Shown: positions 1-9,355 of the stretch, piece after piece
Layout of the letters: each line of letters begins with the position of its first letter
Numbering within the stretch: the stretch's first letter is position 1
DNA from: an uncultured Planococcus sp.
GTDB lineage: Bacteria; Bacillota; Bacilli; Bacillales_A; Planococcaceae
Assembly: GCA_947502505.1 (NCBI GenBank)
Contig: CANNAE010000004.1
Location: 326,339-390,338 of the forward strand
DNA: 64,000 bases
Direction: 5' to 3'
Position numbers and translations under genes: made by a program
Notes under the pieces: model-generated
What the model was told of the DNA's origin: nothing
The model's database searches: none
The model's input: the letters and a program-made list of their open reading frames with translations, nothing else

Positions 1-2
1 AT

Positions 3-761
3 GCCGATCATTTGCTGGTCGGTGTCGACGATTATTCCGACTGGCCGAAAAGCATTGAACAACTTCCGCGTCTCGGCCCAGACCTCTCCATCCGCATGGA
101 CGAAGTGGAAGCCTTGCAGCCCGACCTTGTCCTGGCATCACTCAGTGTGCCCGGCATGGAGAAAAATATCGAAGAGCTCATAGAGCGCAAAATCCCCCAC
201 CTTATCCTGGATCCCCAGTCGCTTGCGGACATCCGCGATGATCTTGAGACGGTGGCTAAAGCGATCGATTTCGACAGCTCAGCGGTCCTCGGGGAATATG
301 ATGCAGCCATTGCTGAACTGAAAAAACGCGGCGACAGTGCAAACTCCTCGCCTTCCCTATACTGGGAATGGTGGCCAAAGCCTGTGTTCACTCCAGGAGG
401 CGTCAACTGGCTCAGCGAAATCAGCCGACTGGTCGGCGCATATAATTGCTTTGAAGATGAGGAAACCGCGAATATCCAAACCGATTGGGATGCAGTAAGA
501 CAACGCGAGCCCGACTTTATTTTGCTCGCTTGGGTCGGCATCATGACTTCGAAAGTCAAACCGGAACTCGTATTGAAACGGCCGGAGTGGCAATCGATGA
601 AAGCGATCGATCATATACACGTCATGGAAGAGGCTTTATTTTGCCGCCCATCCCCGAGACTGATTGAAGGAGCCATTAAGCTTGGCAAGCTTGTTCATCC
701 ACAGGCATTTGAGGATTTCCCCCTCCCTTCTTTCATCAAGGAAAAGCAATCTCACGCATAG
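3..761 (+). CDS. cobalamin-type ABC transporter substrate-binding protein (5' truncated by window edge)
   Basis: The reading frame is open from the first bases of the window (Ala-Asp-His-Leu-Leu-Val-Gly) to a TAG stop, so the start lies to the left. The visible part begins with a GVDDYSDWP stretch, continues through EALQPDLVLAS and an alpha-helical linker, and has YWEWWPKPVFTPGG and DAVRQREPDFILLAW. These are typical of the BtuF/FecB-like periplasmic-binding fold used for cobalamin or siderophore uptake. In Gram-positives such proteins are usually membrane-anchored, but the signal peptide would be outside the window. A rho-independent terminator follows directly. The B12-type assignment rests on overall resemblance; a siderophore-binding role is the main alternative. 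No permease or ATPase gene is visible downstream. Confidence 0.8.
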   Translation, partial: ADHLLVGVDDYSDWPKSIEQLPRLGPDLSIRMDEVEALQPDLVLASLSVPGMEKNIEELIERKIPHLILDPQSLADIRDDLETVAKAIDFDSSAVLGEYDAAIAELKKRGDSANSSPSLYWEWWPKPVFTPGGVNWLSEISRLVGAYNCFEDEETANIQTDWDAVRQREPDFILLAWVGIMTSKVKPELVLKRPEWQSMKAIDHIHVMEEALFCRPSPRLIEGAIKLGKLVHPQAFEDFPLPSFIKEKQSHA

Positions 762-770
762 CATCAATTT

Positions 771-810
771 AAAAACCCCGACGGCGCTTTTATCGCACTG
801 CCGGGGTTTT
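771..810. terminator. bidirectional terminator between the ABC binding protein and the stress protein
   Basis: An AAAACCCCG / CGGGGTTTT inverted repeat with A- and T-runs on its two sides sits between two convergent genes. Confidence 0.75.
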
Positions 811-823
811 GCCTTTATCGGAA

Positions 824-1369
824 TTACAGCCGGTCGCGCCCTGGCGCGTCACCGCGAATATTTGTTGAGCGTTCAGTCCCAATCAATGGATCTTTGTTTT
901 CTGTGGAGCGGCCCATATCGTTGCGATCGGCTTGCTCCGCGCCATCCTCTTCCACCAGGACCAGGATGTCCCCTTCCTTGAAGCGATCTTCGTAGCTTTT
1001 CGCTTCATCTTCCGGTACGCCGAGTCCGATTAAAGCACCCGCTATTCCGCCAACGCCCGCTCCGGCTGCTGCGCCAGTCAAGCCGGCTGCGATCGGCCCA
1101 GCTGCGACGATCGGCCCGATACCGGGAATTGCCAGTGCCCCGAGTCCTGCCAAGACGCCGCCGAGACCGCCAAGCGCCCCGCCTGTGGCCGCGCCGGCTG
1201 CTGCGCCTTCGCCGGCTTGTGTACCGGTTTCTTCGGTTACCCGCTTCACATCTTTCTTATCCTTGCTGAGAACCGAAATATCTTCATCCCGGTAACCTTG
1301 CCGCTGAAGGTCTTCTATGACTTCCACTGCTTCCATTTCCGTGCCGTATGCTCCGACAACTCGTGACAT
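824..1369 (-). CDS. general stress protein, YflT/GSP17M-like, glycine-rich
   Basis: A 181-residue protein. Residues 1-55 form the GSP17M-type domain (VVGAYGTEMEAVEVIEDL, then GYRDEDISVLS). This is followed by a long Gly/Ala-rich hydrophobic hairpin (about residues 65-140, repeated GAAAGAATGGALGG-like stretches) that looks membrane-associated or lipid-interacting, then GVPEDEAKSYEDRFKEGDILVLV and an acidic tail. I chose the ATG at 1369 because GGGAGGA precedes it; a longer frame starts further upstream without a site. A sigma-B-like promoter lies at 1426-1450. Family members are general stress proteins of unknown biochemical role. It stands alone between tyrS and the ABC protein gene. Confidence 0.8.
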   Translation of the reverse strand: MSRVVGAYGTEMEAVEVIEDLQRQGYRDEDISVLSKDKKDVKRVTEETGTQAGEGAAAGAATGGALGGLGGVLAGLGALAIPGIGPIVAAGPIAAGLTGAAAGAGVGGIAGALIGLGVPEDEAKSYEDRFKEGDILVLVEEDGAEQADRNDMGRSTENKDPLIGTERSTNIRGDAPGRDRL

Positions 1370-1425
1370 ATTCTTCGTCCTCCCTTGGATCATATAGAAT
1401 CCTGTTCATGTATCTAATGATTGTC

Positions 1426-1450
1426 TTTCCCTGTGGAAAGGGCGCTAAAC
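1426..1450 (-). promoter_or_regulatory. candidate sigma-B promoter of the general stress gene
   Basis: On the minus strand GTTTAG, 13 bases, then GGGAAA, against the sigma-B pattern GTTTAA-N12-15-GGGWAW. It lies about 60 bases upstream of the start codon of a stress-protein family gene, which fits the expected regulon. Confidence 0.45.
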
Positions 1451-1463
1451 CTTGCCTGCACGC

Positions 1464-1493
1464 AAAAAGCCGCCTGCATGCGCAAGCGGCTTT
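1464..1493 (-). terminator. tyrS terminator
   Basis: AAAGCCGC / GCGGCTTT stem around a CTGCATGC loop immediately after the tyrS stop, with a T-run on the minus strand. Confidence 0.75.
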
Positions 1494-1498
1494 CAAGT

Positions 1499-2788
<1,290 letters not shown>

Positions 2789-2808
2789 TCACCTGATTGC
2801 CGGGACAC

Positions 2809-3034
2809 AAAAAAGCCCCTGCATGAAATTCATGCAGGGACGCATATGCGCGGTACCACCCAGCTTGGAGGACGCATCCTCCCACTTGAATGTGCCAGAC
2901 GGGACACTTCCGCAAACTCCAGGCCTGTAATTCGACGCATGCGTTTTGGCCGGTTCACACCACCCACCGGCTCTCTGGTTTCAAAACTGCATGCCCTACT
3001 GCGGGCCTTTCTCCGTTTGATTATAAAGATTCTA
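2809..3034 (-). ncRNA. T-box leader (tyrosine) of tyrS
   Basis: The minus strand carries the T-box sequence GGGTGGTACCGCG at 2849-2861, followed by an intrinsic terminator with a CCCTGCATGAA / TTCATGCAGGG stem at 2817-2839 and a T-run. In the 3' side of Stem I the sequence GAATTACAGG places a UAC codon at 2927-2929, which fits a tyrosine specifier and the downstream gene. Uncharged tRNA-Tyr should stabilise the antiterminator. The specifier assignment is by alignment to the leuS T-box in this window (GAA-specifier...TGGAG), not by a model. Confidence 0.92.
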
Positions 3035-3040
3035 TACTGT

Positions 3041-3068
3041 AGTGTACTTGAATCCTAAAGATTGTCAA
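3041..3068 (-). promoter_or_regulatory. promoter of tyrS T-box transcript
   Basis: TTGACA at 3063-3068 and TACACT at 3041-3046 on the minus strand with a 16-base spacer, upstream of the T-box leader. Confidence 0.65.
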
Positions 3069-3074
3069 TATCTT

Positions 3075-3103
3075 TCGTTTCAATTATCGGATTATGCTAT
3101 AAT
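3075..3103 (+). promoter_or_regulatory. candidate promoter of the class A PBP gene
   Basis: A TATAAT box at 3098-3103 lies 28 bases before the start codon; the -35 side (TCGTTT, 17-base spacer) is weak. Confidence 0.4.
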
Positions 3104-3130
3104 GGAAAAGATTTTTAGGAGGGGGATAAT

Positions 3131-6100
3131 GTGCAAGATAAATTAAGAAGATGGTTATTGAAGGCAGAGGAAACAACCGATAGATGGACTTCCCAGAGAT
3201 GGTTTAAGCGATTTAAAATCACCACGGGCGTCATTTGGAATTTGGCAATCATTCTAGCGATTATCTTGCTTGCAGGCGGCGTGTTCGCTGCATCGGCAGG
3301 AGCCGGCTATTTCGCTTCACTCGTGGATGAAGAAAAACTCCGCACTGAAGACGAGATGCTGTCGGACATCTATAGCTACGAAGAAACTTCCCAATTGTAT
3401 TTCGCCGACAATACCTACCTCGGCAAATTACAGACCGACCTTGACCGTGAAGAAACGACTCTAGAAGACGTTGCCGACGTTGCGATCGATGCAGTGCTGG
3501 CTACAGAAGATGAATATTTCTTCGAACATGACGGAATCGTTCCGAAAGCGATCATGCGTGGATTGTTCCAGGATGTGTCCAATTCGGACAGCCAATCGGG
3601 CGGCTCTACATTGACACAGCAATTGATCAAAAACCAAATTTTGACAAATGAAGTCTCTTACGAACGTAAAGCAAAAGAAATTCTTTTGGCGATGCGCCTT
3701 GAGAAGTTCATGGACAAAGAAGACATTATGGAAGCGTATTTGAACATCATTCCATATGGCCGTAATTCAGCTGGCATGAACATTGCCGGAATCGAGACTG
3801 CGGCAAAAGGCATATTCAATGTGCCGGCTAGCGATTTGAACTTGCCGCAAGCGGCATTCATCGCCGGCATCCCAAAAGCGCCATTTAGCTATACGCCTTA
3901 TGCGGCAGGTGGGGTCCTTAAAGAAGATGAATACCTGGAACCCGGCCTCAACCGCATGAAAACAGTGCTCTACCGCATGCTTGAAACGGGCTATATCACA
4001 GAAGTTGAGTACCAAGAAGCGCTCGAGTATGATATCGTCGCAGACTTCAGAACGGGCGAAACCCGCTCCTATGAAGACCATCCTTTCGTGACGACTGAGT
4101 TGGAAAAGCGTGCAATTCGTATCATCATGGATGTGTTGGCGGAGCAAAACGGCGTAGACCCTGAAACGCTTGACCAAGATCAAAACTTATACGAAGAATA
4201 TGCGATCTTAGCTAACCGCGCGGTACGGTCGAACGGCTACCGGATCCATTCGAGCATCAATAAAGATTTGTATATCGCACAAGAAGAAGCACAAAAAGCT
4301 TATCAAGGATACGGCACGACCTTATCCGAAGATTACGTAGACGAAAACGGCGAAACCAAAACTCGCCAATTGCCTGTACAAGTCGGCAGTGTCACCTTGG
4401 AAAACGACACCGGCCGCATCTTGAGCTTTGTTGGCGGGCGCGATCACGAAATTGAAAAACTGAACCACGCAACGCAAGCCTATCGGTCGATCGGATCGAC
4501 GGTTAAGCCATTGCTTGTTTACGGGCCGGCACTGGAAAATGGCTTGATCGGCGCTGGCAGCCCAGTAGTCGATGTGAAGTTCACATTAAATGACAACGGT
4601 AAACCATACGAACCAGCTAACTTTGTTCCAACAAGCGAGCAAGGCATCATGCCGGCGCGCGATGCCCTTGCGCAATCGCAAAACCTTCCCGCATTGCGTT
4701 TGTTTGCGCAAATGCGTGACGATATGCCGATTCAATATTTGATCGATAATGGCTTCTCGCGCGTAGAGGAAAACGATGGCGTCGTTTCTGCAGCACTCGG
4801 CGGCGGTATCGAAGGTTCTGTTGAAGAAGTTGCGAACGCCTATGCCGCACTCGCCAATGGCGGCAAGCATATGGAAACAACAATGATCGACAAAATCGAA
4901 GACGCAGATGGCAATGTCATCTATGAACACGAAGCCGAAGCAAAAGATGTCTTCACGCCACAAGCATCGTATGTGTTGACCGATATGCTGCGCGACGTTT
5001 TCAAAACGGACCGCGGAACGGCCAGCCGCGCTAACGGCATGCTGAAATTCAATGCCGATTTTGCTGGCAAAACCGGAACAACACAAGATACTAAAGATGT
5101 CTGGCTTGTCGGCTATAACCCGAACATCACGATGGGTGTATGGCTCGGCTATGATCAAGAAAAATTCACCTTGGATAACTTCAGAAACCAAAACTTGCAG
5201 CCCTCTGTCCGCGTTAACCAATTGTGGGCAAACTTAATGAACACAACTTATGATGTGGCACCAGATGCAATTGGCTCTGGTGATACATTTAAAGAACCTG
5301 AAGGCGTCGTCTCCCGCTCGTTCTGCGGCATCTCTGGATTTGCGCCGAACGATGCTTGTAAAAAAGCTGGTTTGGTCCGTTCCGATTTGTTCATCGCGGA
5401 TATCATGACGCCAAAAGCTGGCGATGACAGCTTGAGCAGTGGATCGTATACGACCATCAATGGCAAGCGCTATGCTGCCTTATCAAATACACCAAGTGAA
5501 TTTATTTCAGGCGGCGGCCTTGGCGTTTCAGAGGAATACGTTGACCGCATGCTCGCCCCGTTTGGCGGAGATGCTGGCAAGTTATTCCCTGGCAGCTCAC
5601 GATTCAGCAATGTCGTTTCGAGCGCCAAATTCGATGCAGATAGCGCAGCCCCTGCCCCGGTCGGAACATCAATCAACGGGCGCACCATCACGTGGAGTGA
5701 TTCCGCTTCGAATGATGTCGTCGGCTATCGTGTTTTCCGAAACGGCAGCAGAGTCTCTTCTGTTTCCGAATCGAGCAGCAACTCTTATAATGCATCTGGC
5801 CCTGGAACGTATACAGTCGTTGCAGTGGACATTACAGGCCGTCAATCGGCTGCTTCCAACGGCGTAACGATCGAAGCGCCAAAACCGGAACCGAAGCCGG
5901 AACCAGCTCCGGAACCGGAACCGGAAAGAGAAGAAGCCCCGGCTCCTTCTCCAGAAACAGAGAGACCGGAACCGGAAGAACCTGAAGAACCGGAAGAAGA
6001 ACCGGAAGAAGAAACTCCTGCTCCAGAAGAACCTGAAGAGCCAGAAGAAGAAGAAGAAGAACCGGAAGAAGAACCGGAGCAACCTGAAGAGCCGGAAGAA

Positions 6101-6142
6101 CCGGACACAGAAGCTCCAGACAGTGATGAAGACGCAGCATAA
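3131..6142 (+). CDS. class A penicillin-binding protein (PBP1A-type glycosyltransferase/transpeptidase) with FN3 domain and acidic tail
   Basis: Bifunctional peptidoglycan synthase of the cytoplasmic membrane, 1003 residues. A cationic cytoplasmic N-terminus precedes one membrane helix (about residues 35-60). The GT51 domain follows, with EDEYFFEHDG (catalytic Glu126) and GGSTLTQQLIKN. The transpeptidase domain has S456-T-V-K, SQN (SQNLPALR) and K647-T-G-T. After it come a linker, a fibronectin type III-like module (about 838-916) and an ~88-residue Pro/Glu repeat tail. The start is a GTG preceded by AGGAGGGGG; the ATG two bases earlier is out of frame. Closest in layout to B. subtilis PonA. 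The tail's role is unknown; an extracellular spacer or wall-charge function is inference. Confidence 0.95.
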   Translation: MQDKLRRWLLKAEETTDRWTSQRWFKRFKITTGVIWNLAIILAIILLAGGVFAASAGAGYFASLVDEEKLRTEDEMLSDIYSYEETSQLYFADNTYLGKLQTDLDREETTLEDVADVAIDAVLATEDEYFFEHDGIVPKAIMRGLFQDVSNSDSQSGGSTLTQQLIKNQILTNEVSYERKAKEILLAMRLEKFMDKEDIMEAYLNIIPYGRNSAGMNIAGIETAAKGIFNVPASDLNLPQAAFIAGIPKAPFSYTPYAAGGVLKEDEYLEPGLNRMKTVLYRMLETGYITEVEYQEALEYDIVADFRTGETRSYEDHPFVTTELEKRAIRIIMDVLAEQNGVDPETLDQDQNLYEEYAILANRAVRSNGYRIHSSINKDLYIAQEEAQKAYQGYGTTLSEDYVDENGETKTRQLPVQVGSVTLENDTGRILSFVGGRDHEIEKLNHATQAYRSIGSTVKPLLVYGPALENGLIGAGSPVVDVKFTLNDNGKPYEPANFVPTSEQGIMPARDALAQSQNLPALRLFAQMRDDMPIQYLIDNGFSRVEENDGVVSAALGGGIEGSVEEVANAYAALANGGKHMETTMIDKIEDADGNVIYEHEAEAKDVFTPQASYVLTDMLRDVFKTDRGTASRANGMLKFNADFAGKTGTTQDTKDVWLVGYNPNITMGVWLGYDQEKFTLDNFRNQNLQPSVRVNQLWANLMNTTYDVAPDAIGSGDTFKEPEGVVSRSFCGISGFAPNDACKKAGLVRSDLFIADIMTPKAGDDSLSSGSYTTINGKRYAALSNTPSEFISGGGLGVSEEYVDRMLAPFGGDAGKLFPGSSRFSNVVSSAKFDADSAAPAPVGTSINGRTITWSDSASNDVVGYRVFRNGSRVSSVSESSSNSYNASGPGTYTVVAVDITGRQSAASNGVTIEAPKPEPKPEPAPEPEPEREEAPAPSPETERPEPEEPEEPEEEPEEETPAPEEPEEPEEEEEEPEEEPEQPEEPEEPDTEAPDSDEDAA

Positions 6143-6176
6143 AAAAAGCCCATCTGCATTTGCAGATGGGCTTTTC
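6143..6176. terminator. bidirectional terminator between PBP and acsA
   Basis: AAAAGCCCATCTGCA / TGCAGATGGGCTTTT hairpin between convergent genes, running up to the acsA stop. Confidence 0.85.
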
Positions 6177-7898
6177 TCAATCTTCCATTGTAGACAAATC
6201 GCCAGTTGGCAAATCCAATTCCCAAGCTTTCAGGACGCGGCGCATGATTTTTCCGCTTCGCGTTTTTGGCAATTTATCCTTGAACTCGATTTCACGCGGT
6301 GCTGCATGTGCAGCCAGTTCTTTCTTGACGAATTGGCGAATATCTTCGATTAATTCATCAGATGGTTCATAGCCTTCCACTAAAGCGACGAAGGCTTTAA
6401 TGATTTCGCCACGCACTGGATCGGGTTTTCCGATGACACCCGCTTCAGCGACTGCCGGATGCTCGAGCAGTTTGCTTTCCACTTCGAACGGGCCGACACG
6501 CTCGCCAGAAGTCATGATGACATCATCAACTCTGCCCTGGAACCAGAAATACCCATCCTCGTCCATATAAGCCGAGTCGCCGGATACATACCACTCATCA
6601 TTCAAGAAGTAAGAATCGTATTTTTGCGGATTGTTCCAAATCTGGCGCATCATGGATGGCCAGCCTTTTTTGATTGCCAAATTGCCCATTTGATTAGCTG
6701 GCAATTCCTTGCCTTGATCGTCGACAATCGCTGCTTCGACACCTGGAATCGCTTTGCCCATGGATCCTGGCTTGATCGTCATTGATGGGTAATTACAAAT
6801 GACTTGAGCGCCCGTTTCCGTCATCCACCACGTATCGTGGATCCGTTTATCGAAAACTTGCGCGCCCCATTTGACGACTTCAGGGTTAAGCGGTTCCCCG
6901 ACAGATAACACGTGGCGCAATGTCGAAAGGTCGTATTCTTTTACCAAGGCATCCCCTGCCCCCATCAGCATGCGGAAGGCAGTCGGGGCACTATACCAAA
7001 TTGTGACACCGAAGTCTTCGATTGCTTGATACCAGGCATCTGGAGAAAAGCGCCCACCCAGAATGACGGTCGTGACGCCGTTAAGCCACGGGGAGAATAC
7101 GCCGTATGCCGTTCCTGTCACCCAGCCTGGGTCAGCTGTGCACCAATAAATATCCTGCTCCTGGAAATCGAGCACCCATTTGCCGGTCTGGTACTGCTGC
7201 ACCATCGCATATTGCGCGTGCAAGACCCCTTTCGGCTTGCCGGTAGAGCCTGAAGTATAATGAAGCACCAATCCGTCTTCTTTTTCCAGCCATTCCACAT
7301 CGAATTGATCTGAGCAAGAATCGAGATGCTTCAAGACATCAACATGGCCATCATTTTCCTCTACCCCATCTTCCCCGACAAGGAAAATGGTTTTCAAATT
7401 CGGCAGGCGGTCTTTCGGGATACGCGGAAGCAATTCTGGCGTCGTGATGATCGCTTTGGCATCGCTATCATCCAGGCGGTCATAAATGGCCCCTTCCATA
7501 AAGGCTTCAAACAGCGGCCCGACAATCAAGCCCATCTTCAAAGCGCCGAACATAAGGAAATAGAGTTCCGGGGAACGTGGCATGAAAATGAAGATGCGGT
7601 CCCCTTTTTCCAAATCGGCGTGCGACTTCAACAGGTTCGCCGCACGGTTCGTCATTCGTTTCATCTCATAAAAGGTATAGGTTTCGTGACGATATTGATC
7701 TTTATAATAGAGAGCGACTTTGTTTTTGCGGTCTGATTCAGCATGGCGGTCAATCGCTTCGTGAGCCATATTGATTTTCCCGGTTTTTGACCAGCTGAAC
7801 TCTTTTTCAACTTCCGACCAATCAAAATTCGCCGACTGCTCTTCGTAATTATGTAAATGATGCTTTCCTGGTTTTGCTGGTAACGCTTCCACTTTCAC
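6177..7898 (-). CDS. acsA: acetyl-CoA synthetase (AMP-forming)
   Basis: ANL-family enzyme that activates acetate with ATP and CoA to acetyl-CoA. Very similar over its whole length (573 residues from the chosen start) to B. subtilis AcsA as I recall it. It carries the AMP-binding signature LHYTSGSTGKPKG, WWMTETG, YVSGDSAYMDEDGYFWFQGR and the C-terminal PKTRSGKIMRR, whose lysine is the acetylation target of AcuA in B. subtilis. I chose the GTG at 7898, because AAAGGA is 8 bases upstream; the in-frame ATG at 7907 directly abuts that site. The first codons overlap a cre-like CcpA site. It is divergent from acuABC, which encodes its regulators. Confidence 0.96.
   Translation of the reverse strand: MKVEALPAKPGKHHLHNYEEQSANFDWSEVEKEFSWSKTGKINMAHEAIDRHAESDRKNKVALYYKDQYRHETYTFYEMKRMTNRAANLLKSHADLEKGDRIFIFMPRSPELYFLMFGALKMGLIVGPLFEAFMEGAIYDRLDDSDAKAIITTPELLPRIPKDRLPNLKTIFLVGEDGVEENDGHVDVLKHLDSCSDQFDVEWLEKEDGLVLHYTSGSTGKPKGVLHAQYAMVQQYQTGKWVLDFQEQDIYWCTADPGWVTGTAYGVFSPWLNGVTTVILGGRFSPDAWYQAIEDFGVTIWYSAPTAFRMLMGAGDALVKEYDLSTLRHVLSVGEPLNPEVVKWGAQVFDKRIHDTWWMTETGAQVICNYPSMTIKPGSMGKAIPGVEAAIVDDQGKELPANQMGNLAIKKGWPSMMRQIWNNPQKYDSYFLNDEWYVSGDSAYMDEDGYFWFQGRVDDVIMTSGERVGPFEVESKLLEHPAVAEAGVIGKPDPVRGEIIKAFVALVEGYEPSDELIEDIRQFVKKELAAHAAPREIEFKDKLPKTRSGKIMRRVLKAWELDLPTGDLSTMED
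7878..7892 (-). promoter_or_regulatory. cre site (CcpA operator) inside the first codons of acsA
   Basis: The minus strand reads GTGGAAGCGTTACCA, 14 of 15 matches to WTGNAANCGNWNNCW. It lies in codons 3-7 of acsA. From memory, B. subtilis acsA has a cre at the same coding position. Confidence 0.55.
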
Positions 7899-8061
7899 AT
7901 AAATCATCCTTTCCTCTTGTTTCTCTATATTCTACATCAAGCTGGAAGGGAAATGCTAATAATTTTAATTCTTTAGAAAATACGGTGTATTTATCCAAGC
8001 AACTTTCTTTTCCTTTCCCCCTTCATGTATAATAAAGCTAATTGCAACCACAGGCGGTGAA

Positions 8062-8697
8062 ATGATGGAACATAAGAAGACGTATAATGCGATGGAACTG
8101 AAAACGAAACACGGGCGTATCATCATTGAAGGGCCAGTCCCTTCAAGGGAATTGAAAGAACTCGATTTCCATGAAGACTTGACCGCTTTCCGGCCTCCGG
8201 AACAGCAGCATAAAGCCATTACGGATATTGCGGATTTACCGGAAGGGCGCATTTTGATTGCGCGTGACCAGAATATGATCGTCGGGTATGTCACTTATCT
8301 CTACCCAGACCCCCTCGAGCGCTGGTCTGAAGGAAACATGGAAAACTTGATCGAGCTCGGGGCGATCGAAGTCATACCGAAATATCGCGGCGCCGGCGTC
8401 GGCAAAGCGCTGCTGCAAGTATCGATGATGGATGATGCCTTCAACGATTTCATCGTCATCACGACAGAATATTATTGGCACTGGGATCTAAAAGGAACCG
8501 GGCTTAATGTTTGGGAATACCGCAAGATCATGGAAAAAATGATGCAAGCGGGAGGCTTGGAATATTTCGCGACAGACGATCCCGAAATCAGTTCTCATCC
8601 AGCCAATACCTTGATGGCCCGCATCGGCTCTCGGGTTGATACAGAATCGATCCAACAATTCGACCAGCTGCGTTTCATGAACCGCTATATGTACTGA
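8062..8697 (+). CDS. acuA: AcuA protein acetyltransferase (GNAT) acting on AcsA
   Basis: A 211-residue GNAT-fold protein. In B. subtilis AcuA acetylates the active-site lysine of AcsA and switches it off. The acetyl-CoA-binding core is visible as IEVIPKYRGAGVGKALLQ (about residues 109-126), and the family-typical YYWHWDLKGTGLNVWEYRKIME follows. AGGCGGTG precedes the start; a second ATG directly follows the first, so the true start could be 3 bases downstream. It leads an acuA-acuB-acuC operon with a TATAAT box at 8028-8033, divergent from its target acsA. Confidence 0.93.
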   Translation: MMEHKKTYNAMELKTKHGRIIIEGPVPSRELKELDFHEDLTAFRPPEQQHKAITDIADLPEGRILIARDQNMIVGYVTYLYPDPLERWSEGNMENLIELGAIEVIPKYRGAGVGKALLQVSMMDDAFNDFIVITTEYYWHWDLKGTGLNVWEYRKIMEKMMQAGGLEYFATDDPEISSHPANTLMARIGSRVDTESIQQFDQLRFMNRYMY

Positions 8698-8716
8698 TTA
8701 CCGAAGGGGTGTTTGT

Positions 8717-9355
8717 ATGCTGATAGAAGAAATCATGAGGAAAGACGTTTTTACGCTGCGTTCAGACCAGACCGTCCAAGATGTGCTGGACCTATTCGAA
8801 GAAAAACGGATTCGCCACGCCCCCATCGTTGATGATGGGAAAGTGGTCGGCATCGTGACCGACCGCGACTTGAAAGAAGCAATGCCTTCCATGTTCACGG
8901 TGTCCCCGAAAGGCGAACCGTACAAGAAGAAAGTATCGGAAATCATGACCAAGGATCCAATGATTGCCCATCCTATGGACTTTGTGGAAGAAATCGCTTT
9001 GTTGTTCTATGAGCAAAAAATCGGCTGCCTGCCAGTCGTCAGCCAAAATGAACTCGTGGGCTTCCTGACAGAGACCGACCTGCTCTATACGTATATCGAA
9101 TTGACCGGCGCGCATCAGCCCGGCTCTCAAATCGAAATCAAAGTGCCCAACCGCTCCGGCGCCCTTTACGAAGTGAGCAAAGTGTTCTACGAGCATAAAG
9201 TGAATGTATTGAGCGTCCTCGTCTACCCGGACCGGGAAGACAATGCCAATAAAATCCTGGCATTCCGTATCAAAACGATGAACCCCATTTCCATTATTGA
9301 AGACCTGCGAAAAGAAGGTTTCGATGTCCTATGGCCGAATCTCTTACAGGAATGA
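8717..9355 (+). CDS. acuB: AcuB, CBS-pair and ACT domain protein
   Basis: A 212-residue cytosolic protein with two CBS motifs (IMRKDVFTLRSDQTVQDVL at the start and IMTKDPMIAHPMDF about 75 residues in, each ending in a D-R-D or TETDL element). A C-terminal ACT-like segment (VPNRSGALYEVSKVFYEHKVNVLSVLVYP) follows. CBS pairs generally bind adenine nucleotides, so a sensing role in acetate or acetoin metabolism is plausible but unproven. It sits 19 bases after acuA and overlaps acuC by 4 bases, so translation is probably coupled. Confidence 0.92.
   Translation: MLIEEIMRKDVFTLRSDQTVQDVLDLFEEKRIRHAPIVDDGKVVGIVTDRDLKEAMPSMFTVSPKGEPYKKKVSEIMTKDPMIAHPMDFVEEIALLFYEQKIGCLPVVSQNELVGFLTETDLLYTYIELTGAHQPGSQIEIKVPNRSGALYEVSKVFYEHKVNVLSVLVYPDREDNANKILAFRIKTMNPISIIEDLRKEGFDVLWPNLLQE

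Noticed and set aside
5669..6225. Long Ser/Gly- or Phe/Arg-rich ORFs antisense to the PBP tail
   Set aside because: They arise from the repetitive Pro/Glu codons on the other strand. No start signals, and low complexity only.
7908..8061. A cre site for acuABC in the acsA-acuA intergenic region
   Set aside because: I could not find a sequence with the central CG and flanking matches outside the acsA coding start.
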